Made by a program: the position numbers and the translations under genes. Positions 34,612 through 60,940 of a stretch of DNA of 64,000 nucleotides are shown one piece after another. Every line of letters begins with the position of its first letter. The stretch's first letter is position 1. Below the pieces are notes generated by a model that worked only from the letters and a program-made list of their open reading frames with translations, ran no database searches and had not been told where the DNA came from. This DNA is from Xiphias gladius (lineage: Eukaryota; Chordata; Actinopteri; Istiophoriformes; Xiphiidae), in contig NC_053416.1 of the NCBI RefSeq assembly GCF_016859285.1, positions 8,682,001 through 8,746,000 of the forward strand, written 5' to 3'.

Positions 34612-35850
34612 TGTGTGTGTATCAGGGACAGAAAGTTCTGCAGCCTATCCATCCATATCATTTGCTTCAGTATACTTCTGTGCCTGGATACAGACCACAC
34701 AGGCAGGACCTGATTCCCATCATCATGACAACAGGGCTACCAAGCAACCAATCAAAGCCCTCTGAGCCCCGTTCTGCAAGATGATTGGTTTCTCGGCCTG
34801 CAGCCTGTTGTGGAATGCCCATCTTTAACCTCTCTGCTGCCATGCACATTGCATTCATCCTGCATTTTTCTCAATGCAGATTATGGCGACGTGTGTAATC
34901 CTCTTCGGAGATACTATGTCACGCTTATTATGAAGTGATATTAAGTTGTTTTTTCATGCGATGACTGGAGCATCTGAATGAAATGTATATCTGTCTGTGA
35001 AGCTAGAGTAAACAGAGGCTTCAGCTTCACAAATGGTCACTGGTATGCTTCTCTGATGTAAGCATGACATGATACAAACAAAAAAAGTGACAATGAGTGA
35101 CGGAAACGGAAACATCTGTAGTGCGCCCGTGGCAACTGCCAAGCTGTTCGGAGACCGAGCACAGAAACATCAAGCCCCCATTGAATTAACTGCATGTATG
35201 ACTGATCTTCTGGCATCTGCACTGCACTACACTTTACTGTTAAACTACACTTCAAATTATATAACCGCGTAATTCCAAGTCATTTCATTCCAGGTCATGG
35301 ACTGTAAGGCCTTGTACACGCCACATGCTTTCATAGGTATCACAGAGTGCAAACTGACAATTTAATCCTTTTATTGTAATTATATTTCACTTTAGTCTGC
35401 ACTACTATTGTTGACTAGAATAAATTATGCCGTTCTGATGTAAAAACCTCCCTCTTCTCACCATACTAGGGGCAAGGACTGATGAAGTGCACAGCGTGGT
35501 CCCTGGACAGCCAATTGTTAGTTGAATCTTGACCGTCTTTCCTGATATCTTGAGATCTGTTATTGTTCAAGGATATATAACACAGTTTTTATCATTGTGA
35601 GTTAACGGCGGCCTATTTATAGCAGGGGCCAGATTAAGACTGAAACTGATAATCAGGTTAGGAGCTCAGTGACTGAAAGTGTATAAGGCCATACACACAC
35701 ACACACAGGGAAGAGGGAGAGGAAGTCCCAGACTTCTATCCCCCTGCCGTAAAATGGACCAGGACTCATGTTGTGTTGACAGTCCTTATCTGCATGGCGT
35801 TCTCCATCTAGACCACACACCCATGCTTGCAGTTGCTAGATTGCACAGCA
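32831..35850. other. Intergenic interval smg6-taok1
   Basis: AT-rich DNA with no supported gene. A (TG)n tract lies at 34572-34620. All open readings are short and lack domains. Confidence 0.5.
34572..34620. repeat. (TG)n microsatellite
   Basis: About 24 TG units with one TTTG interruption. Confidence 0.95.
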
Positions 35851-36505
35851 GGACCAAACTCAGAGATTAGGGAGGAGGGGGGCACAGTTGCCCTGCAGGG
35901 TGCAGCTGGACGGCATCAACAAGACTCTCCCAAAACTGTCACACGTGTACTTTCGCCTCCGTTAAAGCTGACTGCGCCGCTCCGGCTCCGTGTTTGTCGA
36001 TTCATTTGCTCCTTGATTCCATCGCGGTGGAAGGGAGGTGATTCTCCTCGCCGCCATTTTTAGGGAACTGCCTATCGAAGAGAGAAACTTTGCTAGCTAA
36101 TGCCTTACGGTAGCAGCTAGCTAGTTGGCCAGTAGCCTACCTGCTTGCCAGTCCGTTGTGACAGTTAACGTTTGACAGTCGTTAGCCAGGGCTGCGTGCC
36201 TCACGTTATATTATCCTTGCCACGGGCCAGTATAGTTGACTAAAGCGGTTATTGCTGAAGTGACCAATTTAGCTAGACTTGAAGTCAGCGTGGCCGTCTG
36301 TATAGGGTAGGGCAATTCTGCAGTTAGATTAGCAAATTAGCACTGCTAACTAATGAGCTAGCGAATTCACACTTTGGTTTTTCTGGACTGCATTGCCTCG
36401 TCTGTGATTTAGCGTCCGTCGCTTTGCGCTGTCGTGTTGAGGGTGACTGGACTGATCGGCCGCGTATACCCCACTTCGCAACCTCTGTGGATTCATTTTG
36501 ACGAG
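35850..36505 (+). promoter_or_regulatory. taok1 promoter and probable non-coding first exon
   Basis: CpG-rich sequence with no TATA box. A perfect YY1-type motif, AAAATGGCGGCG, reads on the minus strand at 36049-36060. A good splice donor, ACGAG|GTGAGT, ends a putative exon at 36505. The next acceptor I can support is 43930, giving a 7.4 kb intron in the 5'UTR. The start site is not resolvable from sequence; CpG richness continues to about 37.3 kb. Confidence 0.55.
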
Positions 36506-39120
36506 GTGAGTTGGTCGCTAACTTTAGCTTTGTGCTATCAAACGCTGGGACACGTTAGATTTGTTCTCCGCGACATGCAGCAGTTGAGCCTGTTTTCAAA
36601 ATAGGTTAGCTCGCGAGCAAGCTAGCTAGCTAGGTTGGTTGGTTGGTTGCTGTTCGCCAGCTAACCAAAAGTTGCTGTCACAACTTATTTGGTTTGTCGC
36701 ATCGATAGATGTTAGGTCTGCCTTACTGGGCAACTTCAGTCACCCCTTGTTGGTAAAGGGGTGTTTATTCTGAATGTCACTGTAACACATACGCAAATGA
36801 TATCAGTGTACGGGAAGCAGGGCTAGCAAGCTAAATTATGAGTGGTTAGGGTTGTTGTAAATAATGGGAACAGATTGCTTTACCTAAGAAGCGTTAGCTA
36901 GCTACGTTAGCTTGCTAATCCGCTTTATGCAACTATCGTTGCAAGCAGTGCCACTCCCTCGTTTTTGTTTTTGTCCACTGTGGCCGTGCGTTAAGTGAAA
37001 CTCGGCTCTGGAGGTGTCTGTTCTGGAAGTTTGCTCATCTGCAAGGGACATCATGAGTCACACACTGTCTGAATAGCTAGCTGTGTTTCGGTAGGTGACA
37101 CTGGTCAAGTCCCTTTCTGTGTCTGTGGCACGTTCACGTTCTGGCATTGTGTTTACAGGCAGCATTAGCCAGGAGAGTCTGACAAATCATTGCTGTCGAG
37201 TGTGCCTGCCGTGTGTAAGCGACAAGCAGAGCTCGCATCCATCGGCCGCTTATGGCTGTTTTTGTGCACTGACGTGAGTCGCATTCCTCAGTTTTTTTTT
37301 TTTTTGTGTGTTGATATTGCGTAACACTGGCTATCACTCAGCGAGCTACTCTCCTGCTGGGCTTATCTGTGACTACGCCGCTCAACTTATGCATGACAGC
37401 GGATCATCGACACTGGTATTTAACATAGCACCTTGAATATGGTTAACTCACGCATAACGTCTATGTGGTGACATCAAGTTTACCATTCATCTAACGAGGA
37501 CGTTGCGCTCTGTTGGAGATTTCTGGCAGGTCTGATGTCCAGGGCTTGATGGCTGATATACACAAACACCTACACATGATTTATGTTTTAGGTGCCATAT
37601 ATACTGGCTCTGCTCGTCCAAATAAGCACCGCAGTATGAGCGATCCACCTGTCTTGGTGTCTTAGACCGTGATGAACAGCCTGCCTACGTTATAAATGCA
37701 GCCTATGGGCTACAGCTGAAAGCCAAGTACAACTTGTCCTCTTACTCTCTTATTGCAGATTTCTGCTAGGGTGCCTGTCCCTGCTTTCCTGTGTTCACTG
37801 TTACCTGTGCTGACCTGCACAGCTGTCATTTGTTCAATTATGTGTCTGCATGCCTGTCAGAACACCAGTGCATTCACAGGCAGGGACAGCTCCCCTTGTT
37901 TACTTTCAAGGACTTGCTGCTAGCTGATGATGAGTGGTATGCAGCTGTTATTAAGTGTGAACATCTCAATGCAGTAGAAGCCTCTGCAAAGTTGTTTTGT
38001 TGTGTGTCAGTGTTATATCGGGGGTGTTGAATATGGGCACACTGTATAATGGATTTAAGTGTCTCCCAGGAAAAATGGATTAGACACTCGAGCAAAGCCT
38101 GCCCTGTTTGCTGAAGTCGAGATCCAAGTCAGTCAGTGACAGTCAGCCACTGCAGAACAAGTGCTGATTCCAGAATACGATCCACTACTGCCACCTTAAC
38201 TTTATTTGTTTAGTGATTTGGATATTGTAATGTACTTATGGATGACCTAGTATGAGCCTTACTTAGCTTACTCATTGTAATGCTACAGCACTTTTCTTAT
38301 ATTTATATTTAATCTAATTTTTCAGCTGGCAACACAGATCAAATCACAGTGATCCGTAGGTTTTAACTGTTGACTAACCTGACCTACAATGGCAACTTCA
38401 GTAACATGGCGGTTCAAAAAAAGTGACGTAATAAAGTTACAGTCCTATTTCTTAAAAAGAATTCCTAAGCATCTGCTCAGGGTGTTTAAGACTGGCCGCT
38501 GAACAGTTGGAAACCAATAACATATTTGATGAGTCAGACTGAGAACAAGAAAAAAAGGCGGAGGATAGGCATATCCAGAATTTTTTCCAGGTGATGGACA
38601 GAGGACACATACCGTACAAACAATAAAAAATATCAAAAGTGAGGGTCTGCCATTTTTTCTTTAATTAAAAGATGCACATTAACTTTTCATTGACTTGGTC
38701 TTCATTAGGTTCAGTCTAAACCTTAGGTGGTACAGGGAATTGTTGTCTTTTCCCCAAGTGTCTCTTGTTCAAAGGAAACTGGGTATGTTGTTGATGCTTG
38801 TGACATTTATCACAAGCAGGAAGAGTGCAAATGGAGCTCTATGAAAGAAATGGGTTGGATCAAATCCTCTGAGTGTTTGGTCACTCCATTCCTGTCCTCT
38901 GTCACCATCATCTCTATAGCACCACAAATCAGGATGTGTTGTTGTTGTTGACATTGGGTAACTAGAAAGCTTTCACTTCCTCCCCTCAATGAAAGCCACA
39001 ATCTGTAATCAATGTGGGAAGCAGGAGCATGGAAACCCCACCCTCCATCTTCGGGGATAGTAACGTAGTGAGACACTAAGAAGGATCTGTATCTATCTAT
39101 ATATCTTTCTATATCTAGAT

Positions 39121-39122
<2 letters not shown>

Positions 39123-39161
<39 letters not shown>
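39123..39161. repeat. (TG)n microsatellite
   Basis: About 19 TG units flanked by TA-rich sequence. Confidence 0.95.
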
Positions 39162-39163
<2 letters not shown>

Positions 39164-40009
39164 TATATTATATAAATTATATAAATAAAATATGATATAT
39201 TAAAGTGTATTACTACGCCAGCAAAAAGCCCACACCTCACAGTTGTCTTAGAAGCACAGACATTGTCTAACATCACACAGAACACTTTATCATCAGAAAA
39301 ACATCACTATTTGAACAAAAAATTATTAGAAAATAATCTAGAAACCACTATAGAAACATTAAATGCCAGTAAATTATAGTATGCTTTTTAGCAATCAAGG
39401 TTATGATTGTATAGACCTACGTTGTAGCCATTAGTGAAATCAGTGTCTGCTGAATCAAGCAAAGTGTTAATGAGGATGTACAATCACGTTGGGTGGAAAA
39501 AGCCTCTGTAGTTCAGAAAAATTACAGAAGGCTTTTAAACCCGAGTATTAATAACCATGTTGTGTTGCTGCTGATGTTGATGCTTTGTCAGTATATCATG
39601 CTGATTTGGGTGGCAAGACGGTGCTAGGAAATGAATCATTTAGAGTATGGCAGGGATTTTACTTTGTCAACACTACTTCTAAGCCTTTCTGCCTTTCACA
39701 CAAAAATTACCAACACCTCAACCCACTGTACATTTACAATCAAGCCTCTCTCACACACAGAGACACAGAGGGGCCTGTCTTATAATATACTGAATGTCAA
39801 ATTTCTCCATGTTCACCATTAGTAATAGGAAAACTGGCACATTTGTGTCATTGTATTGTGGAGATCCTATTCTGTTGCTGTTGGGAAATGTTGATTAGCT
39901 TGTCAGGTTGCAACACGTATTAAGAATGACTCTCATGTATTGACTGGAACACAATTCACTGCTTTAAACATCATTTGGAATATATAATGTGTTATTTTTG
40001 CACAAAGTG

Positions 40010-40265
40010 CATTAACTTTTTATGCCTCTGCGCCGGCAACGGCCGTGGCCTGAGGCAAAATATTTTCGCTTTGTCCATCCATCCGTCTCGTATTTGTGAA
40101 TGCAATACGTCAGGAACGTCAAGAGGGAATTTCATTATATCTGGCGAAAACGTCAACTTGGACTCAGAGATGAACTGATCAAAAATTTGGTGGTCAATGG
40201 CCAAGGTCATTGTGACCTCACAAAACACGTTTATAGCCAAACTCAAGAATTCATACACTATTTAT
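40010..40265. repeat. Dispersed teleost repeat, taok1 5'UTR intron
   Basis: Carries the phrases GCCGGCAACGGCCGTGGCC, GTCAACTTGGACTCAGAG and GGTCATTGTGACCTCACAAA, which I recognise from many fish genomes as an interspersed repeat. It stands out by CpG content from the AT-rich intron. Family name not certain. Confidence 0.55.
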
Positions 40266-41189
40266 GACAAGTTACACTTTAAAAGTATTGTCCTGTTAGA
40301 AAATGAATCATTTTCTGACATTAAGTCAGATTGGATGGCATGTCTAACAGTGCTTTGCCTGTCACCAACTCAACATAGCAGAAGCGTTCCTACACCTGAA
40401 TATTCACAGTTGTATTAGCCTGTCCTGTTTCCTTAAAGCAGCTGTAAGGTTTAAATTTTGATTTATAGTGCTTCTTTTTGCATTTAAAAGTGAAAGTTTG
40501 GGGGTATTTAAAAACATTTAGAGGCCAAGCAGTCTGCATTACGATGATAATCTAATAATGCTGCAAGTAGTATGACAAAATTAGACAAAATGTCAACGAT
40601 TCTTTGTTCACAAGAAGACTGGATCTCTGTTTGTGTCACTAAAGTTTGTTCCCATCAGCCGTTTTTAGTTTTTTTTAGCTTCTTTCCACCAAGACAGTTG
40701 TTGTCCTTGAGGACTGTATGTCTTAGTGTAAGAGTTTCACTCTTTCTTTTTTTTTTTCTCTCAGTCAGCTGGATAGCTTTTTCAGCAAGACCAACCTTGT
40801 GACATTCAGCCAGCTGTGTGGTTTTGGTACGGCAGGCTGCCAGGCTGTACTGATAACTAGAGCCAGCTAGGTTAGCAGTGCTGCCAACCCAAAGATAACC
40901 AGAAAGGAGGAAAGTAGCAGTTTACCCACTGAGCGTGTCTGTAATGATATCCATCTGGTGTTTTGGGTATGGTAGGGGTTGTTGCCAATTTCAGATTGGC
41001 TGAAGACAAGACATGGAGATGTGGTTTTAAAAAGGGTGGAGTAATGCTTTAAGGCTGCATGTCGCTGGTACTCTTTTGATTGTACTTTTCCTAACTACAC
41101 AACAGTGTTTGTACTTTTCCGCTCCTCTCTTTTGGTGTACTCCATAGGATAGAAGTTTTTTTTCAAAGATTCTATATCGATGGGCCATA

Positions 41190-41310
41190 TTGTGAGGTGC
41201 TCTTGACCAAGGCCCTTAATCCCCAACTGCTAAAGTGGAGCTGCTCCGTAACTAACACAACAGACTAGTTACACTGGGCAGTTTCCATGCTTGAATGTGC
41301 ATATATATAT
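41190..41310. repeat. Short dispersed repeat fragment
   Basis: The phrase GTGCTCTTGACCAAGGCCCT followed by TAATCCCCAACTGCT is a common fish interspersed motif. Fragment only. Confidence 0.4.
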
Positions 41311-41509
41311 GTATATAAAAAAATCACACACTAAGAATACACATTAGATGTGTTTGACATCAAGCCATAATTTCACATAAGCAGCTCAATACTGTGTGAG
41401 ACAAGTGATGAACTTTTGTTACCTCAACCTGGACATGATGTGTCTCTGCCCAAAAGGTTAAAGTCTGTAGTTAGAGAACAAAGGAGCCCTTGGGTCTTTT
41501 AGTAAATTT

Positions 41510-42371
41510 GTAAATACAACCCCTGCAGCATGCAGACATTAAAGAATGAACATTTCTTTAAATGTTAATGCATTGTTACTTTTTATTTCATGAACTTAAA
41601 AAATAGAAAAAAATAAACAGTAATTGTGGCATATGCAAAAGTTTGGCCACCCTACTAAGTCAGTGCTCAGTGATGCCCCCTTTGGCAGATGTCACAGCTT
41701 GCAAATGCTTTCTGTAGCCAACAAAGAGTGTTTCTGTTGTGGATTTAGGAATTTTCAACCACTCTTCCTGCAGATCACTTCAAGTTCCGAGATATTTTAG
41801 GCTGCCTTGCGCACACACACAGCATGTATAAGATCTACCCACAGATTTTCACTGAGGTTCAGGTCAGGGGACTGGGAGGGCAGTTCCGAAAGCTTCAGCC
41901 TGTGTTTCTTGAAGTAGTTTAAGGATGGATTTTGAGGTTTTTTTTGGCTTGCTTTCCTGCTTTAGAAGCCAGCTTCTTTTCAGTTCACTTTCTTGACTGA
42001 CTGCATGATATTTGCATCCAGAATTTGCTGATATTTAGTGGAATCCATTCTTCCCCAACGTGCAATGTTTCCTGTGCCACTGGCTGCCACACAAGCTAAG
42101 ATTTCCATCCCATGCTTAACAGTTGGCAAAGGGGTGCTTATTAAATACTGACTTAGTAGGGTGCCCAAACTTTTGCACAATCTACAATTACTGTCATTTT
42201 CAAAATGTTATAATTTCATGAAATAAAAGTGCAGTGCGTTAACCTTTGAAGAATTGCTCATTCTTTAATATTCTGCTTGCTGCAGCTGTTGTATTTACTC
42301 CTTTTCACTTAAAGAAAAAATCAACAAAATCTGGACTTGGCGAAGGGATGGATAAACATACGACTGTATAG
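41510..42371 (-). mobile_element. Tc1-like transposon remnant with long inverted repeats
   Basis: Sub-terminal inverted repeats are long: 41511-41665 pairs imperfectly with about 42150-42295, sharing GCAAAAGTTTGG and CACCCTACTAAGTCAGT. The right edge near 42355-42371 reads, in reverse complement, ATACAGTCGTATG, a Tc1-type end. On the minus strand a fragment at about 42110-41980 translates to VAASGTGNIARWGRMDSTKY, matching the Tc1 transposase pattern. No intact gene remains. Confidence 0.75.
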
Positions 42372-43930
42372 ACACCGGACAGTAAAAGCCACAAGCATCA
42401 GATGATTTCAGTAATTTTTGTTACTTTAAAAAGCTGATACAAAACAACTAGATAATGGCAACAAACAGTGCATGTATATCAGAGCAGTGTCACCTGTACA
42501 ATACAGTATATAGGGTGTTGATACATACTGCTAATTTGCATGAAATGCAATATAGCTCCTATTTGTCTTTGTTTTCAGTATATTCTGAGGAAAAACCTTT
42601 AGAAGTTTATAACACTTTATAACACTTTTAGACGTGTGAACTTGCACCAGTGGCGAAATTTTCATACACATAGTTGAATTTGCAGTATAAGGTACAGAAT
42701 ATAGAATATGCACAGACGTGTAGTCGGCATTATGAGAACACATACACAGTATTAATCTTACATTCATGTCACACGAATTAACAAGAGCACAATTGATTCA
42801 TCCAGTCTAGAGTACACAGTAAAATTTGACCCCAGGTCCTCTAATTGATCTTGTGATGCAGCTCACCCCTCGTTACTGTAGGCCACCTCATAGCAGCGGA
42901 CATGAAATCAATCTTTGAGCTAGGATATTTGCACTGCCATTCATTCCAGTATCTTACAGATCTGCAATAATTGCTGAAGCAATCTGAACTGATACACTTG
43001 TGATGACTCTGCAATTAGGAGATTATATTAGGTTGAGCACTTGACAGTGACCAGTGGCTAAAATCACAGTTTTTAAAATATTTCAGGAGCCCTTGAACTT
43101 TCTGAAGAAACTTAGTATGTGCTTGCTTTAGCCAGTGTGGTGTTGAGTGCCACTAAGTGAAGCATAAATTGTCTGGAGCCCTGATGTACCATATTTTAAT
43201 GATGCCTTCAGCCCTCTTGTCTTTTACCAATCGTTAAACATGTTAGTGGGATTAGGTTACCTATATGGAAGTCATTAGGTTGGATGTTTTATGGGCATGG
43301 TTGTATAAGGAACAAGGAGCATAAGATATTGTTACAAGACCGGGTAAGGTTACATTTGTTATTTTTCCTCACTCCAAAATAGAAATCCTCTCACACACAA
43401 TACAAAATGAATTCAGAATGGTTTCATGAAAACTGGGAATATGATGTAGCCAAGTACCTTTTTTTTTTTTTTTAATGTTTGGATGTGACCAAATTTTGTG
43501 CATTAACACATGAAATCACTCAATTAAAAAAATTACAGACTGCCTCCTGTCCAGCCAATGTAAAGAGTTGTTCTGGAGCCCTGCGATCTCGCCATTCATT
43601 CATTATTGCAGTACCTTTTTCCAGGCTATGTATCACAGAATTTTATTTTTTTTCATTTTCTTTTTGTAGCGCATATTTGCCTTTTGATGGATGAAGAACA
43701 GACTTAAAATATATGGCGATAAAACATGACTTGATCAAAAGTTGTGCTGAGATTTCTTTCTCTCCCTTCAAAGTCAGGCCATTGACTTTTCTCAGTAGCT
43801 TCAAACTCACATCAGCTCATCAAATACACTCTTCTTTATATTGTGCAAGGACAGGTTGCTTTATCTTGTCTTTGCTAACGCCTCTGTCTTCTCTCTTTGT
43901 ATCTGCCCCCCCTCCCTTCTGTCCATGTAG

Positions 43931-56914
<12,984 letters not shown>

Positions 56915-57763
56915 AAAACACAAGCACGCACACGCACACACACACACACACGCACGCAGTAATTGTCTTAAAGTTACATTTTTGTGCACCGACGTAACAC
57001 TGTACACAGACACACACCATGCATGCACCACACATGCTTCACATACACTTGTTATTTCCCACAGTACATCTGATACACACTGCACAGTACTGAGACTGGG
57101 TTTACTTCAGCCCGGTCCCTCTCCCATGGCCACTGTTCTCTTACATCAGTGTACTGCTAGCAGCAGTCTGTGGAAACCCAACAGTCTCGAGACTAATCCA
57201 AGATGGCTGAGGGCCATATACAGTATGCCACAGTGCAATAGTGTCATTTTTACTGTAGCTTAGAGCGTTATTTTATGTGTTTATATTTGCAATTTTAGTC
57301 TCTGTTGCCATAGACCCAGAGTAGTGTATTCATATTATCTACCATGGAGTTTATTATCAAGAGTTGTTTGTTTGCAGTATGCTGTTTTATATGCTGTTTT
57401 GTGGTAGCATGATAAGATGCATTATGGGAAAATTTGCATTCAGTGTTTGCAAATTTTAAAATAACATTTAGATATTTGTCCGTGTGCAAATTCCTTCAAA
57501 CCACTCGCAGCTCAAGATTTAAGCACAGACATCTTACCCAGAGAAAGTTAAATGAGATTATTGTTTATGTGCAGTTGTGGGCATATGAGAAGGCAGGAGG
57601 TAATGTAGGGGTCTGACTTAAGATTGATAATTGAAGAACAGACAGCTTCAGAACATGGACAGGTCTAGAAGGAAAATGAAAAGAAGAAGAGAACAAAGGT
57701 TGTCGTAAGTGAGTATCTCTGACTTTATAGAAGTAGTGCAGGGGCAGCTAATGGATGGCTAAA

Positions 57764-57887
57764 AGTATGCAGTTTTTCATTCCAGCGAAGGTGACTTAAC
57801 TGAGAAGCTTCTCTTCCACCAGAGAGGAAATCTAACCAGGTGAAATCACCTGGTGCAGTGATTTATTGAGATGAAAAACTGCATACT
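57764..57887. mobile_element. Small perfect-TIR foldback element (MITE-like)
   Basis: AGTATGCAGTTTTTCAT (57764-57780) and its exact reverse complement (57871-57887) bound a 124-bp unit. Inside are two more palindromes: GAGAAGCTTCTC (57802-57813) and ACCAGGTGA-AA-TCACCTGGT (57835-57854). The whole unit could fold into a branched hairpin in the taok1 mRNA. No coding content. Confidence 0.75.
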
Positions 57888-58548
57888 CTGTCCTCCACAC
57901 CACACAGGTTTGAAGTCCCTGGTGTTAGGAGCTTTTGTGCACGATGAGCAGGGCTGCAAAGATGCCAAAGGTAAGGGCGCAGAGTCAGATTTGTCATTAT
58001 AACTATTCATGCCAACATATCGTTACGTTTTTAATGAGATTGTGCCAGAGATGTCAGTGGGAGTACAGTTCGTATCATGTGGCCAAGTAGATGCATCGTT
58101 TGCTGGGCTGGAGGAGAGAAGCAGACATTTCGTGTGCATGCTCAGCCTTATTGGTTCAGCTCTTGGGTTTCCACAGGCCCCTGCCCTTCACTCACACCTG
58201 CCCAGTGGAAAGTCAGTCTGAGGGACACTGAAGCCTTATTAGTCCACAGCCCTCATGACAGGGATGGGTTTTCAGCAGCACCTAACCTCTACTTGAATAG
58301 TTTCAAAACTGTGTGTTCACTCTCCACTTGTCTGCAGTAATTTCCTGGTCTAATTTGGCACTGTCTTAGCGATGCATAATGTAGTTAAAAAAAAAAAAAC
58401 CAACTCTCAATGATAAATTGAACCGTGCCTGTTTGCCTACCTCAAGAACACTGAAGTAGAGCTTCACCACAGGGTGTCGTGACTTGACAATGACTTGCAC
58501 TTTGGCACAGGCCTTTATCCACAGTAAATGTTAATCAGACATATTTAC

Positions 58549-58569
58549 ACACACACACACACACACACA
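58549..58569. repeat. (CA)n microsatellite
   Basis: About 10 CA units. Confidence 0.9.
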
Positions 58570-59191
58570 ATAGTTATTGTACATTTTTTATTCCCCAGTC
58601 AACCAGTATGTCCATTTGCACACTTGGCTGATGAATGCATGTACAGGGTTAAATTTTGTGAAAGTGGAAATGGGACATTAAAAAAAAATATCAGATTTTT
58701 CTAAAAATAAAAAAAAAAATAGCGCACTTAGTTGTTAGCTGAGTTTTGCTGTAAATGGGCAGACACACTCAGCAGCGGGCAAATTTTAGTTCAAATATGA
58801 TTTGTTTCGGGCTAACATTGTCCATCGCGATTGTCAAAACATGTCCCGGTGTGTTGCTTTTACCTTTTTTAGAGGGGTAGAATTAAAGTGAATGAACACA
58901 GAGTGCGGAGGAGCTTCACTCTTCCTCTGCTGGTTGGTGACTGCTGAATGTCTCGGTGGGTGGATGGGTGGTGATGCTGTGATCTCCGCTGCCATGCCCC
59001 TGCAACCTTCCCCGGTCTGACACCCCACTCTGTCTCACCCCTAGTGACCACAGTGTCATGCTCTGACCACCACTCTCCCTGCTTCCCTCCACCTTCCGTT
59101 TCCTTCCCTCCTGAGCCTCGTGTGGTCTTCACCCCCTCCCTGAACTATTTGAGAAGAAGAGTTCTTTAAGTGAAAGGAAAGATGAATGGAA

Positions 59192-59199
<8 letters not shown>

Positions 59200-59224
<25 letters not shown>

Positions 59225-59300
59225 GTGTGTGCGTGTGTGTATGTATGTATGTATGTATATATATATATGCACACACATACATACACACACACACACACAC
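59200..59300. repeat. Compound self-complementary microsatellite
   Basis: Order: (TA)n, (TG)n, (TATG)n, (TA)n, then (CA)n and (CATA)n. The TG/TATG half is complementary to the CA/CATA half, so the tract can form a long hairpin. Confidence 0.9.
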
Positions 59301-60940
59301 AATATTCTGAATAATATGTGTATTATTACATAAATCTATAAAAAAGAAGGATTATAGAGAAATGGAGATAAAGTTGGAAGTCTTATTGTGAAATGCAGAG
59401 ATTATGCATTATATGATTTTCAGAGGTGGAATGTACAGGAAACCTGTTAATATTGTATATTTTGAATTTGAAAATATGGAAAATCTAATTGACAAATCAA
59501 AGACAAATTAACTTGTTGTGATGCGGACACAGTGATGTGGTTTTAGGCCGGCGGTATTCAAATGTTTTACAGCCGCCGGGTTTTCACTGTCTTACTTGCA
59601 GCCGCGAGTTCTGAAACTTGTTACAGATATTCTGTTGTGAACGATAACAACACAACTCCAGGTCAGATTGCCTTGAGTAAATGGCAGCATCTTGTTTAAT
59701 GCTGAATGAGGAGGATTTTGCACATAATTTGAAATCTAGTTAGGTGTAGCCGTTGCTTTAGCATAGGCTATATTTTACTGACATAATGATTCCCAATATA
59801 GAAGACTCAACTTGCCCATTTAGGTTTTTCATGGTTTTTAGAAGACTCACTGCCCTAAAGTCAAGGATATAATCACATAGAAAGAATTGTCCTTCAAAAA
59901 TCTATAAAATCTGAAATGCTGCTGAATCCTGAAATACTTGGCTGCATAAACAATATTTAGTGCACTCCACAACCTGAAATTGTTTGCAAATTCTTGCACA
60001 AGACAGTGAAAATATATTTGTTGTTTGATATTTACAAAAGGGTTACTCTTAGGTGTCGTGGGGTCCACTGATGATATTTGGACTTTATGTCTGATTTATG
60101 AAAGGTGCGCCCTCTTTTGTTCTGGTTATACACAAAGCATTTTCACACTGCACTTAAGTATTTGCCTTTTTTAAAATCTTACCACCCTGAACTCAGAACT
60201 TATAGAACTGTTGTTTTTCATGGCTCAGTTCTAAAAACAGAAAGAAACAGAATGTGGTGGTCCCACATCTCTTCAGCCAGTATGCCATTGTACCCAACAT
60301 ATTTTATCACCCTTTTTTTTCAGATTTGTAGCGTTTTATTTCCTTTAATACCAGAAAGGGTCATTTTATTTTCCATACGGTGTCTGCAGAGGGCCAAAAG
60401 AGTGGCAGATTTTTAGACCTTCTATTGTGTTTACTAGGACTCCCAGGTGTTTTTGAGGTAGTTGGGGCAGAGTCTAGCTTTAGACCTTGGTCACTCTGAA
60501 CTGGATCAGTTGCACTGATTGCACAAGTGATTGACCAGAAAAAAAGAGTCTGCTGTGATCCCCCCCCTGTGTGCTGAGGGATGGCTGCCATTGGCTGAGA
60601 GTAGGTGGGAGGCAGGGTCATGTCTCTGTACAGTCTGTTTATCAGTATTCCTTTTATCTCTCCTGTCATTTGGTGGAACTTGCTGTTTTATTCTCCCTGG
60701 TCCAGAGACCTGTATTAAACTGTATTAAATTGTATAGATTGTGCAAAAATCTGAATGTTGCATAGCAGAAGAGAAAAGCTATTCCTTACAGATGACAAAG
60801 TGATTTAAAATGTATAAAAGAAATTCAGAAACAAAGTTTAGGGGATAAATGTAATATTTTGTTTGTAATTACTATTTTTTGTTGGAAGAGGGCTACTGGA
60901 TAAAGAATCATCTGTAATAAAGTAATTTTAATATTTCTTT

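Larger units (their letters stand above)
36506..43930 (+). other. taok1 5'UTR intron (7.4 kb)
   Basis: Bounded by the donor at 36506 and the acceptor at 43929-43930 (CATGTAG). Early sequence contains many GCTAGCTA-type repeats (36610-36640, 36895-36915). It holds a TG microsatellite, a dispersed teleost repeat and a Tc1-like remnant, listed separately. No coding region is supported. Confidence 0.55.
56915..60940 (+). other. Probable taok1 3'UTR
   Basis: About 4 kb without coding content, beginning with a (CA)n run (56929-56960). A canonical AATAAA at 60916-60921 is the best distal poly(A) signal; nearer signals are possible. It contains an inverted-repeat element (57764-57887), a TG/TA compound microsatellite (59200-59300) and A-rich runs. 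Mammalian TAOK1 also has a very long 3'UTR. The 3' end is not certain. Confidence 0.45.
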
